Assembly: GCF_000256565.1 (NCBI RefSeq)
Contig: NZ_AJHH01000051.1
Coordinates: 1 to 48,793 of the forward strand
Direction of reading: 5' to 3'
Length of the DNA: 48,793 nucleotides
From: Herbaspirillum lusitanum P6-12
Lineage (GTDB): Bacteria > Pseudomonadota > Gammaproteobacteria > Burkholderiales > Burkholderiaceae_D
This document shows positions 8,029 through 16,842 of the stretch, in pieces. The notes beneath the pieces were generated by a model. That model did not search any database. It was not told the DNA's origin and worked only from the letters and a program-made list of their open reading frames with translations. Every line of letters starts with the position of its first letter. The stretch's first letter is position 1. A program made the translations under genes and the position numbers.

Positions 8029-8864
8029 GCTTCCTGGAAGAAAACTTGTAAGATTGCGTTCGATCCCCGCGACAAAGCACCACTTGCCGAACGGTGTGCT
8101 GCCTTGATTTCCGCGTCGCAGCCGGACAGGCGTGTTCCTAAATTCAGGACAAGTTACAGGAAAAGCATATGCAGTCTCTTTCTCAAGGCGGGGCGGATGC
8201 GGCGCTGTTGCAGCTGCTGCAGCAGGCGATCGGCTTCCACACTTCCGGCGATCTGCCCCGGGCCGAGCGGATTTACCGCGAAGTGCTGGCGCAGGATCCG
8301 GTCCATCCGATCGCCTTGCACTACCTCGGTATTTTCTTGCATCAGAACGGCCAGCATGACGAAGGCGTGCAGAGCATCCGCCTGTCATGCGCACTGCAAC
8401 CGGACAACGCAGCCTGGCACAACGACCTCGGCAACGTGCTGTTCGCGCTGCGCGAATTCGGAGAGGCCTCCGAAGCCTATCAGGCCTCGCTCGATGCCGA
8501 TCCGCACGACCATGTGGTGTGGAACAATCTGGGCTCCTCCCAACTGCAGCATAACGACAGCGAAGGCGCGATTGCGTCTTTCAAGCAGGCCGTCGCGCTG
8601 TCTCCGGAATTCGGTCCGGCGCTGATCCATCTCGGCAATATCTATGACGCCGCCGGCGACAAGATGACCAGTTCGCACTATCAGTGCCGCGCCTTCGTAT
8701 TGCCGCCGCTGGAAGGGAAGTCGAAGGAGATGCTGGGCATTTCGTTTTACTTCCTCGGTCGCCTGCAAGAGGCCGCCGACATCTATCGCGACTGGATGGA
8801 AGACGAACCCGACAATCCGATTGCCGCGCACATGTATGCTGCCTGTTCGCAGATCGAAGTGCCC

Positions 8865-9186
8865 GGTCGGACAGCTATCTGGAAAAACACTTCGACCGTT
8901 ATGCCGAGACCTTCAACGCCAACCTGGTCGGCAGCCTCGGCTATCGCGGCCCGCAACTGATGGCGCAAGGGCTGGATATCATCGGTGCCGCCGGCAAGCA
9001 ATACGACGTGCTCGACCTCGGTTGCGGTCGGACAGCTATCTGGAAAAACACTTCGACCGTTATGCCGAGACCTTCAACGCCAACCTGGTCGGCAGCCTCG
9101 GCTATCGCGGCCCGCAACTGATGGCGCAAGGGCTGGATATCATCGGTGCCGCCGGCAAGCAATACGACGTGCTCGACCTCGGTTGC
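8865..9186 (+). repeat. Exact 161-bp tandem duplication
   Basis: 8865-9025 and 9026-9186 are identical by eye, each starting GGTCGGACAGC and ending CCTCGGTTGC. The period is 161, not a multiple of three. It duplicates the entry to the methyltransferase domain including motif I. Confidence 0.95.
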
Positions 9187-9281
9187 GGCACCGGCTTGTG
9201 CGCGCCCATCGTGGCCGCCCATGCGCGCTCGCTGACCGGCGTCGACCTGTCGGGCAAGATGCTCGACCAGGCGCGTGCACG

Positions 9282-10027
9282 CGCGGTGGTTACGACCGGC
9301 TGATCAAGCAGGAAATCACCGACTTCATGGCGGCCGAATCACAGGCGTTCGACCTCGTTCTGGCTGCCGACACGCTGATTTATTTTGGCGATCTGGAGAA
9401 AGTGTTTGATGCCGTGGCGAGCACGCTCAGGAGCGCCGGCCATTTCGTGTTCACGGTGGAAGCCGTCATGCCGGAAGCAGGACAAGTCGTCGGTTTTCAG
9501 TTGCACCCGAGCGGCCGTTACCGTCACGGCACAGACTATGTCATGCGTTGCCTGGCGGCGGCCGGGCTCACGCTGGTCAGCATGACCGAGGCAACGCTGC
9601 GCGAAGAAATCCGCCAGCCGGTCAAAGGCGTGCTGGCGGTGGCGCAAAGAACCCACGCGGTGGTTACGACCGGCTGATCAAGCAGGAAATCACCGACTTC
9701 ATGGCGGCCGAATCACAGGCGTTCGACCTCGTTCTGGCTGCCGACACGCTGATTTATTTTGGCGATCTGGAGAAAGTGTTTGATGCCGTGGCGAGCACGC
9801 TCAGGAGCGCCGGCCATTTCGTGTTCACGGTGGAAGCCGTCATGCCGGAAGCAGGACAAGTCGTCGGTTTTCAGTTGCACCCGAGCGGCCGTTACCGTCA
9901 CGGCACAGACTATGTCATGCGTTGCCTGGCGGCGGCCGGGCTCACGCTGGTCAGCATGACCGAGGCAACGCTGCGCGAAGAAATCCGCCAGCCGGTCAAA
10001 GGCGTGCTGGCGGTGGCGCAAAGAACC
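9282..10027 (+). repeat. 372-bp direct duplication, period 374
   Basis: 9282-9653 and 9656-10027 match and are separated by two bases (CA). The period of 374 is not a multiple of three. It duplicates the C-terminal half of the methyltransferase domain. Confidence 0.95.
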
Positions 10028-10055
10028 TAGCGCCACCCGCAAAACGGCAGGCGAA

Positions 10056-10090
10056 AAAAGAGCGGCGGGCTACAGCCTCGCCGCTCTTTT
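10056..10090. terminator. Bidirectional terminator between convergent genes
   Basis: Perfect 12-bp stem AAAAGAGCGGCG/CGCCGCTCTTTT with A-run and T-run on opposite sides. It can serve both the methyltransferase gene and the leftward kinase gene. Confidence 0.85.
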
Positions 10091-10116
10091 CATTTGTGCA
10101 TCTGGTGTTCGTCAAG

Positions 10117-11040
10117 TCAGTTCAGGCGGCTCAATACCCCGCGCACTTGTTCCGCAGTCGGGATCGGCGCGACGGCGCCGTAGCCGGTGGTGGAAATCGC
10201 CGCCGCCACATTGGCGTAGCGCGCTGCTTCGAACGGATCCTTGCCGTCGACCAGTTGCGCGATGAAGGCGCCGCCGAAACAGTCGCCCGCGCCGGTGGCA
10301 TCGATGGCATCCACCGGATATGCGGCCACCATGCGGCGTTCAGCGGATGTCGCCACGTAGCAGCCATCCTTGCCGAGTTTGAATGCGACCAGTTTGACGC
10401 CGTATCCCAGCAATTTGTCGACGATGGCGTCGCGGTCTTCCAGGCCGGTCAAGGCGCTGACGTCTTCCCAGCTCGGCAGGCAGATGTCGCACAGCGCGAA
10501 GGCTTCGGCCATTCTGGCGCGGGCGCGTTCCAGCGGCCACAGGCGCAGTCGCAAGTTGGTGTCGAGCGAGGTCAGGGTGCCGTTCTTGCGCGCATGCGCC
10601 ATCGCCGCCAGACCGGCGTCGCAGGCGCTTTCGCTGATGGCCAGACTGATGCCGGACAAATGCAGCACCTTGGCTTCGGCGATGGCTTGCAGGGGCAGGT
10701 GTGCCGGCGTGTAACGGCTGGCGGCGGAATTTGAACGCAGGTAAGTGAAGTGATGGCCGGCATTGTCGTGCGTGACGAAGTACACGCCCGACGGCGCATC
10801 CTGCACCACGCTGACATGCGCATCGTCGACGCGCTCGGCTTTCCACAAGGCCTGCAGGCTCTTGCCGAAATGATCGTCGCCGACCGCGCTGACATAGGCG
10901 GTGTCGGCGCCCTGACGCGCTGCAGCGATGCAGAAGTTGGAGGTGTCGCCGCCGAAGCCTTCCAGGTAATAGCGCGGATTGTCGATGCTCTGGTTGAATT
11001 CCACCATCGCTTCGCCATAGGCGAGGATTTTCTTGCTCAT
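10117..11040 (-). CDS. kdgK: PfkB-family sugar kinase, probable 2-keto-3-deoxygluconate kinase
   Basis: 307 residues. The PfkB/ribokinase marks are the N-terminal GGDTSN (30-35), the KDG-kinase-like stretch DTNLRLRLWP (160-169) and the C-terminal ATGAGD signature (248-253), with Asp253 as catalytic base. It would phosphorylate 2-keto-3-deoxygluconate (KDG) to KDPG, which a KDPG aldolase (not in the window) splits to pyruvate and glyceraldehyde-3-phosphate. It lies 21 bp downstream of the deaminase gene on the same strand, so the two are co-transcribed. A keto-sugar acid kinase next to a deaminase suggests that the deaminase product is KDG. The exact substrate is inferred. Confidence 0.8.
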   Translation of the reverse strand: MSKKILAYGEAMVEFNQSIDNPRYYLEGFGGDTSNFCIAAARQGADTAYVSAVGDDHFGKSLQALWKAERVDDAHVSVVQDAPSGVYFVTHDNAGHHFTYLRSNSAASRYTPAHLPLQAIAEAKVLHLSGISLAISESACDAGLAAMAHARKNGTLTSLDTNLRLRLWPLERARARMAEAFALCDICLPSWEDVSALTGLEDRDAIVDKLLGYGVKLVAFKLGKDGCYVATSAERRMVAAYPVDAIDATGAGDCFGGAFIAQLVDGKDPFEAARYANVAAAISTTGYGAVAPIPTAEQVRGVLSRLN

Positions 11041-11061
11041 GATGTCGAAGTAATTAAAAAC

Positions 11062-12360
11062 TCAGAAGAAGGTCTGGACGATGTCGAGAACGTTGAATTT
11101 GGCGTCCAGCACCGGCAGGTGGCGCCACTTGTCGAACGTCAGGCAAGGGTGCGAAATGTCGAAGGCGATCATGTCGCCCACGCGGATGTCGTCGCCCGGC
11201 GCAATCCTGAGATAGGCGTGCTGATCCATCATGCCGGTGACTTCCCAATGCGCAGGAGAATCGGCAGGCGCCAGGTCCTGGCCCGGACGGAAGCGCTTCA
11301 CCGGCAGCGGCAGGCCGGCGTCGAAGGCGGCGTCGCGCTTGCCCAGGGCGATGATGGCCTTGTCGGCTTCCGGAATCGATTGCACGTACGCCCACAATTG
11401 CAGGGCCGGCAGCAGTTCGCTGCGCATCTTGCGTGCGACCGGATTGCGGGTCTGGATCTGTTCCTGCGCGGCGCGATAAACGCCGACGTCATGCGTGAGA
11501 TAGCAGCCGGGGCGCAGCACTACGTCCAGCGGCACGCCGATGTCGGCGCCGGCGAACTCTTCCGCGACCACGTCGTACCAGGCCGAGCCGGCGCCGGTCA
11601 GGACTGCCGGTTTTTGCGCCGTGCGATGGCTGAGGTAGCCTTGTTGCGCCAGGTCTTTGGCGCATTGCACTGCGCGTTGCAGGAACAGGCGGATATCGGC
11701 CTCTTCCTTGAGCACGCCTTCGTACACTTCGATGCCGGACAGCGCGATGCTGCCTTCCCAGCGCTTGACGGCGGCCAGTACGGCGGCCTGTTGTTCATTG
11801 TCGCGCACGCCGGTGCGGCCGCCGACAGGACCCAGTTCCAGCAGGACGTTGAGGGTTTGTTTTTTCTCCGAGAAGAAGCGGCCGAGCTGATCGACCAGAT
11901 CGGCGGAATCGACCAGGCAAAAGAATTCGAAGGACGGATCTTCCAGCAGGCGCGAGACGATCTGCATGTTTTGCTTGCCGACCAGCTGATTGGCCATCAG
12001 CACGCGGCGCACGCCGTGGTGATAGGCGACATTGGTCTGGTGCGCGGTAGCCAGGGTGATGCCCCAGGCGCCGGTGGCGAGCTGGCGCGCGAACAGCTTC
12101 GGCGCCATCGTGGTCTTGCCGTGCGGCGCCAGCTTGACGCCGTATTCGGTCACGAAACGCTGCATCCAGTCGAGGTTGTGCGTCAGGCGCTCTTCATACA
12201 GCACGGCGGTCGGCAGGCTCAGGTCTTCCTTGAGGAGATTCCAGGGCAGGGCATTGGCAGCGTCGGGCGCCAACGGTGCAGTGAGCGTACCGATTCCCTT
12301 GTTGAGCGGATCGATAAGGCCACTTTGCCATTCTTTCTGGTAGTTTGTATCATTCATCAT
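11062..12360 (-). CDS. PLP-dependent amino acid deaminase, D-threonine aldolase/D-serine dehydratase-like
   Basis: About 431 residues. The fold-type III PLP domain (alanine racemase N-terminal-like) comes first, with the Schiff-base lysine in LAPHGKTTMAP (Lys82). A C-terminal DSD1-like domain follows, with the metal-binding HPCLTFDKW segment near the end. Two adjacent ATGs (12360 and 12357) follow a strong GAGGAG site. Relatives are annotated as amino acid deaminase or D-threonine aldolase; related enzymes eliminate ammonia from D-serine or D-glucosaminate. Co-transcribed with the KDG-type kinase and divergent from rpiR, deacylase, ridA and gntP. I infer D-glucosaminate to KDG plus ammonia, at moderate confidence. 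Confidence 0.8.
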   Translation of the reverse strand: MMNDTNYQKEWQSGLIDPLNKGIGTLTAPLAPDAANALPWNLLKEDLSLPTAVLYEERLTHNLDWMQRFVTEYGVKLAPHGKTTMAPKLFARQLATGAWGITLATAHQTNVAYHHGVRRVLMANQLVGKQNMQIVSRLLEDPSFEFFCLVDSADLVDQLGRFFSEKKQTLNVLLELGPVGGRTGVRDNEQQAAVLAAVKRWEGSIALSGIEVYEGVLKEEADIRLFLQRAVQCAKDLAQQGYLSHRTAQKPAVLTGAGSAWYDVVAEEFAGADIGVPLDVVLRPGCYLTHDVGVYRAAQEQIQTRNPVARKMRSELLPALQLWAYVQSIPEADKAIIALGKRDAAFDAGLPLPVKRFRPGQDLAPADSPAHWEVTGMMDQHAYLRIAPGDDIRVGDMIAFDISHPCLTFDKWRHLPVLDAKFNVLDIVQTFF

Positions 12361-12383
12361 GAATTTCTCCTCAAAAATTTGAT

Positions 12384-12413
12384 TTGACGTAATCATAGTC
12401 CTGAATTTACTAT
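12384..12413 (+). promoter_or_regulatory. Candidate rpiR promoter
   Basis: -35 TTGACG (12384-12389), 18-bp spacer, -10 TACTAT (12408-12413). The predicted start of transcription near 12420 falls at the inverted repeat. Confidence 0.5.
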
Positions 12414-12420
12414 GTTGGAA
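12392..12420 (-). promoter_or_regulatory. Candidate promoter of the deaminase-kinase operon
   Basis: Reading leftward, TTCCAA (12420-12415), a 17-bp spacer and TATGAT (12397-12392) lie about 30 bases before the deaminase ATG. It overlaps the rightward promoter, so the two operons can be controlled together. Confidence 0.45.
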
Positions 12421-12422
12421 GT

Positions 12423-12439
12423 GTGTTATAAACTAACAC
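12423..12439. promoter_or_regulatory. Candidate RpiR operator
   Basis: Inverted repeat GTGTTA-N5-TAACAC sits immediately downstream of the rightward -10 box and just upstream of the leftward -35 box. This is a natural place for the divergently encoded RpiR protein to act on both operons. Confidence 0.45.
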
Positions 12440-12448
12440 GAAAAAATT

Positions 12449-13408
12449 ATGGCACCTCCGGTAGCAGGTTTTAACGGCAGTTCCGATTCGGCGCTCACCC
12501 ACAATTCGAGACTTCATTCCGCAGCCATGGCACAAGCTTTCGACATCGTTTCTCGCATTACCGAGCGCAGCGGTCAGTTGCGCCTGGCGGAGCAAAAGGT
12601 CGCCGAGGCGATCCTGAGCGATTTGTCCTTCGCCGCCAGCGCCAGCATTGGCGAACTTGCGCTGAAGGCCGGAGTCAGTCTGGCGAGTGTGACGCGTTTT
12701 GCCAAGGCCATGGGTTGCCGCGACGTGCGCGAATTCAAGTTCATGCTGGCGCAGGCCGTGGCAGTCGGCCAACGCTTCTTCGATGGCGTCAAAACCATTC
12801 CATCCGGACAACCGCCGGAACTGATCGACGTTGTCTACAACGACATTCACGCGGTGCTGGAAGTCAATCGCGCGCTGATAAATTCCGACGCTCTGGCGCG
12901 CGCCGCCGAACTGCTGCGCGACGCGCGCATGATTTATTCGTTCGGCATGGGCGGCGGTTCCACCATGATGTCCGACGAAGCGCGCTATCGCCTGGTGCGA
13001 CTGGGTCGCCCGGTGGCGACGTACCACGATGCCTTGTTGCAGCGCATGGTGGCGGCGACGCTGGACAAGAACGATATGCTGCTGGTCTTTTCGACCACGG
13101 GCAACGTGCCGGAGTTGCTGACCAATTGCGAAGTCGCCAAGGAATACGGCGTCAAGATGATCGGCATCACTGCACTCGGCTCGCCGCTGGCCGGCATGGT
13201 CGACGTGCTGCTGCCGATCAAGACGCTGGAAACTGATTTCATTTTCAAACCGTCGTCGTCGCGCTACGCCATGATGATGGTGCTGGACATGCTGGTGCTG
13301 GAACTGGCCCTGCTGCAGAAGGATCGCAGCCAGGAACAGTTGCGGCGCCTGAAGTATGTGCTCGACATGCATCGCGGCGGCGGCGACCGTCAGCCGCTGG
13401 GAGATTGA
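12449..13408 (+). CDS. MurR/RpiR-family transcriptional regulator
   Basis: 319 residues. An N-terminal RpiR helix-turn-helix domain (about 28-105, including EQKVAEAIL, IGELALKAGVSLASVTRFAK) is followed by a SIS phosphosugar-binding domain (about 130-270, with YSFGMGGGST and LLVFSTTGNV). SIS domains usually bind phosphorylated sugars or sugar acids; here KDPG or a related acid would be the natural effector. It leads the rightward operon: the deacylase start lies one base after its stop. It probably controls both divergent operons from the inverted repeat at 12423-12439. Confidence 0.88.
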   Translation: MAPPVAGFNGSSDSALTHNSRLHSAAMAQAFDIVSRITERSGQLRLAEQKVAEAILSDLSFAASASIGELALKAGVSLASVTRFAKAMGCRDVREFKFMLAQAVAVGQRFFDGVKTIPSGQPPELIDVVYNDIHAVLEVNRALINSDALARAAELLRDARMIYSFGMGGGSTMMSDEARYRLVRLGRPVATYHDALLQRMVAATLDKNDMLLVFSTTGNVPELLTNCEVAKEYGVKMIGITALGSPLAGMVDVLLPIKTLETDFIFKPSSSRYAMMMVLDMLVLELALLQKDRSQEQLRRLKYVLDMHRGGGDRQPLGD

Positions 13409-13409
13409 T

Positions 13410-14877
13410 ATGACTACCTTCGACACTTCCGACGTTTCAAGTTCCGCGCACAGCTGCGACACCCTGATCCGCAATGTCTTCCTGGTTGACGGCAGCGGCA
13501 ACGATCCCGTAGTCGCCGACGTCGCCATTGCCGGCGGCCGCATCGCCGCCATCGGTGCGCTCGGCGACTGGCAGGCGCAACAGGTGATGGACGGCACAGG
13601 GAAAGTCCTCAGCCCCGGCTTCATCGATGTCCATACGCATGACGACACCAACGTGATCCGCATGCCGGACATGTTTCCCAAGCTGTCGCAAGGCGTCACC
13701 ACCGTGGTGGTGGGCAACTGCGGCATCAGCGCGTCGCCGGTCACGCTCAAGGGCGATCCGCCGGATCCGATGAATCTGCTCGGTCAGTCCACTGCATTTT
13801 CCTATCCCACATTCGCCAGCTATGTCGCCGCCATCGGCGCTGCCAGGCCCTCGGTCAACGTCGCCGCGCTGGTCGGCCACACCGCCTTGCGCAGCAATCA
13901 CATGGACCGGCTCGACCGCGCCGCCAGCGATGCCGAAATCGTCGGCATGCGCGAGCAGCTGACCGAAGCGCTGGAGCATGGCGCGCTTGGCCTGAGCACC
14001 GGCCTGGCCTACGGCAACGCCATCAATGCGCCGACCGGAGAAGTACTGGCGCTGGCCGAGCCGCTGGCGGAATACGGCGCGATGTACGCGACCCATCTGC
14101 GCAGCGAATTCGCCGACATCCTCGTCGCCATGGATGAAGCCTTCCGCATCGGCAAGCATGCGCGCGTGCCGGTGGTGATCTCGCATCTCAAATGCGCCGG
14201 GGTCGAAAATTGGGGCCGCAGCAGCGAAGTGCTGGCAGCGCTGGAGCAGGCCGAAAAACATCAGCACGTCGGCTGCGACTGCTATCCCTATACCGCCAGC
14301 TCCTCGACACTGGATCTGAAGCAGGTCACCGACACCTATCCCATCCAGGTCACCTGGTCGGAGCCGCATCCGGAGCAGGGCGGCAAGCTGCTGTCCGAGA
14401 TCGCCGATGCCGGCCGGCGCGGTGTACCACTGCATGGCCGACGACGACGTCAATCGCATCCTGAGCCATCCGGCCACCGTGATCGGTTCCGATGGACTGC
14501 CGAATGATCCGCTGCCGCATCCGCGCCTGTGGGGGGCTTTTCCGCGCGTGCTCGGCTATTACAGCCGCGAGCAGAAATTATTCTCGCTGGCAGCCGCAGT
14601 GCGCAAGATGACCGGCTTGTCGGCGCAGCGTTTCGGCCTGCACGAACGCGGCTTGGTCAAAGCCGGTTACTGGGCCGATCTGGTGCTGTTCGATGCCGCC
14701 ACCATTCGCGACGCCGCCACATTCACCGATCCGATGCAGCCGGCGCACGGCATTGACGCCGTCTGGGTCAACGGCGTGCTGTCGTATCGCGGCGACGACA
14801 AGAAGGCCACCGGCGAACGAGCCGGTCGTTTCCTGGCGCGTCAACGGATTCCGGCGGAAGACACCGCGGCAGCGTAA
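13410..14877 (+). pseudogene. D-aminoacylase-like N-acyl deacylase, internally deleted and frameshifted
   Basis: An amidohydrolase of the N-acyl-D-amino-acid deacylase type. The first frame (13410 to about 14410) has the metal-binding HTHDD motif after GFIDV, then QGVTTVVVGNCGIS and a conserved HLRSE segment. Near 14405-14420 the frame changes, and the rest (GAVYHCMADDDVNRIL, GSDGLPNDPLPHPRLWG, KAGYWADLVLFD) continues in another frame to TAA at 14877. About 12-16 residues expected between SEIA and PAGAVYHCMA are absent, so a deletion of about 40-50 bp occurred in a GC-rich stretch. All other conserved residues are intact, which argues for an assembly error or a very recent loss. Expected role: removing the N-acyl (acetyl) group from the substrate before deamination. 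Confidence 0.78.
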
Positions 14878-14957
14878 TTCACGACAAACAATTGCAATAG
14901 CGGGATGCGTCGATGGTCGAGCAGTATCCCGATTTCATTACTTGAAGGAGAAACATT

Positions 14958-15319
14958 ATGAGTATCAAGCGATATGGCGTCGACGGCGGCAAAGGCACCG
15001 GCGGACAGCATCTTCCTTTCGCCCGCGCAGTGGAAGCGGACGGCTGGCTGTACGTCTCCGGCCAGGTGGCGATGGTCGATGGCGAAGTGATCGACGGCGG
15101 CATCGTGGCGCAGTCGCACCAGGCCATCAAGAACGTGCTGGCCATTCTCAAGGAAGCCGGTTACGGCCCGGAACACGTGGTGCGTTGCGGCGTCTGGCTG
15201 GACGACACGCGTGATTTCCAGTCCTTCAATAAAGTATTCAAGGAATACTTCGGCGCGTGCAGTCGGCAATGGTCGTCGACTGCAAGGTTGAAGTGGATTG
15301 CGTGGCGTTCAAGCGCTGA
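14958..15319 (+). pseudogene. ridA: RidA-family enamine/imine deaminase, frameshifted by a small deletion
   Basis: ATG 14958 has AAGGAGAA upstream. The Rid family signs are present: LPFARAVEADGWLYVSGQ, GGIVAQSHQAIKNV, VVRCGVWLDD. After EYFGA (about 15256) the frame shifts. The true C-terminus (VQSAMVVDCK, VEVDCVAFKR) lies in another frame and ends at TGA 15317-15319, while the original frame runs on aberrantly to about 15362. The segment with the conserved arginine (usually within a PPAR-A motif) is missing, a loss of about 20 bp. RidA proteins hydrolyse reactive enamines/imines released by PLP dehydratases, which fits the deaminase encoded nearby. Confidence 0.8.
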
Positions 15320-15390
15320 GTTGAATGAGGCCTGGGGGGCAATGAAACCCGGGGTTGAGTGAAATCCAAATTTGGGGTGAGGAGACGGAA

Positions 15391-16752
15391 ATGGAAGCTG
15401 TACAAGGAAGCATGTTGCTGATCTATGCGCTGGTGGCGGTGATCGCATTGATCGTGTTGATCGCGAAATTCAAGATGAATCCGTTCATCGTACTGATCGT
15501 GGTCTCGTTGATATTGGGCCTGGCTGTCGGCATGCCGATGGGCGCAATCGTCAAGTCGTTTGAAACGGGGGTGGGTAACACGCTCGGGCATATCGCGCTG
15601 GTGGTCGGTCTCGGCACCATGCTGGGCAAGATGATGGCGGAGTCGGGCGGCGCCGAACGCATCGCGACGACGATGATCGGCGCCTTTGGTGAAAAGAACG
15701 TGCACTGGGCAATGATGACGGTGGCGTTCATCGTCGGCCTGCCGGTGTTCTTCGAAGTCGGTTTCGTGCTGCTGATCCCGATCGCCTTCAACGTCGCCAA
15801 GCGCACCGGCACGTCAATGGTGCTGGTCGGTATCCCGATGGTCGCGGGCTTGTCGGTCGTGCACGGCCTGATTCCTCCGCATCCTGCGGCGTTGCTGGCG
15901 GTGACCGCATATAACGCGGACATCGGTCGCACCATCCTGTTCGCGCTGATCGTCGGTATTCCGACGGCCATCATTGCCGGTCCGATCTTCGGCAAGCTGA
16001 TGTCGAAAGTGGTGATCCCCAATCCGGATAATCCCCTGATCGGCCAGTTTGTCGACCAGGGCGCAAATGGTGGGACCAAGCGCGAACTGCCGGGTTTCGG
16101 CATCACGCTGTTCACCATCCTGTTGCCGGTGGCGCTGATGCTGATCGGCAGCTGGGCCGACCTGTTCTTTACGCCCAAGACCTTTGCCAACGATTTCCTG
16201 CGCCTGATCGGCAATTCGGTGATCGCGCTGTTGATCGCCACGCTGGTCAGCTTCTACACCTTCGGCAAGCTGCGCGGTTTCAATCGCGAAGCGATCCTCA
16301 AATTCACCAATGAATGCCTGGGCCCGATCGCCAGCATTACTCTGGTGGTGGGCGCCGGAGCCGGTTTCGGCCGCATCCTGATGGACGGCGGCGTGTCCAA
16401 GGCCATCGTCGGCATCGCGACCGACGCGCATCTGTCGCCGTTGCTGCTGGGCTGGTTCGTGGCGGCGCTGATTCGCGTCGCGACCGGTTCGGCAACGGTG
16501 GCGATGACCACCGCTTGCGGTATCGTGGCGCCCATCGTGATGTCGGTCGGCGGCACCCGTCCGGAACTGATGGTGCTGGCCACTGGCGCGGGTTCGCTGA
16601 TCCTGTCGCACGTCAACGACGGCGGTTTCTGGCTGGTCAAGGAGTACTTCAACATGACCGTGCCGCAAACCTTCAAGACCTGGACCGTCTGCGAAACGCT
16701 GATCTCGGTGTTGGCCTTGTTGTTCACCCTGGCCCTGTCGACTGTGATCTGA
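15391..16752 (+). CDS. GntP-family gluconate:H+ symporter-like permease
   Basis: 453 residues from the ATG at 15391, which has GAGGAGA just upstream. A hydrophobic polytopic protein with about 12 predicted membrane segments and GntP-family features (GLPVFFEVGFVLLIPIAF, GLIPPHPAALLAV, ILSHVNDGGFWLVKEYF). The family imports gluconate and other sugar acids with protons. It is the last gene of the rpiR-deacylase-ridA operon, so it probably imports the locus substrate, which I infer to be an N-acyl aldonic amino acid such as N-acetyl-D-glucosaminate. Confidence 0.9.
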   Translation: MEAVQGSMLLIYALVAVIALIVLIAKFKMNPFIVLIVVSLILGLAVGMPMGAIVKSFETGVGNTLGHIALVVGLGTMLGKMMAESGGAERIATTMIGAFGEKNVHWAMMTVAFIVGLPVFFEVGFVLLIPIAFNVAKRTGTSMVLVGIPMVAGLSVVHGLIPPHPAALLAVTAYNADIGRTILFALIVGIPTAIIAGPIFGKLMSKVVIPNPDNPLIGQFVDQGANGGTKRELPGFGITLFTILLPVALMLIGSWADLFFTPKTFANDFLRLIGNSVIALLIATLVSFYTFGKLRGFNREAILKFTNECLGPIASITLVVGAGAGFGRILMDGGVSKAIVGIATDAHLSPLLLGWFVAALIRVATGSATVAMTTACGIVAPIVMSVGGTRPELMVLATGAGSLILSHVNDGGFWLVKEYFNMTVPQTFKTWTVCETLISVLALLFTLALSTVI

Positions 16753-16842
16753 GTTGTCTGACGCCAAACGCTATTTGGTAGCAGATGCCCAAAGTGTTTA
16801 AATCGACACTTACAGACTTCTGCTATCAATTATTTTGGGTGT

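Larger units (their letters stand above)
8169..10030 (+). pseudogene. TPR-repeat methyltransferase, disrupted by two tandem duplications
   Basis: The start ATG 8169 has AGGAAA upstream. The N-terminal 230 residues are tetratricopeptide repeats (HYLGIFLHQNGQHDEGV, NDLGNVLFALREFGEA, NNLGSSQLQHNDSEGA). A class I SAM methyltransferase domain should follow: DSYLEKHFDRYAETF, then motif I VLDLGCGTG, then ADTLIYFGDLE and a C-terminus ending VAQRT before TAG at 10028. Here the reading frame is lost at about 8866, and 161-bp and 372-bp segments are each present twice in direct tandem, both shifting frame. Without the duplicate copies a single protein of roughly 430 residues would result, apart from small frame errors at the junctions. 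The substrate is unknown. It is either truly broken or misassembled; I favour misassembly because the coding sequence is otherwise undecayed. Confidence 0.75.

Noticed and set aside
11062-16752. Plain D-amino acid salvage as the full explanation of the RpiR locus
   Set aside because: It accounts for the deacylase, deaminase and RidA but not for the KDG-type kinase, the GntP permease or a phosphosugar-sensing regulator; kept only as the alternative hypothesis.
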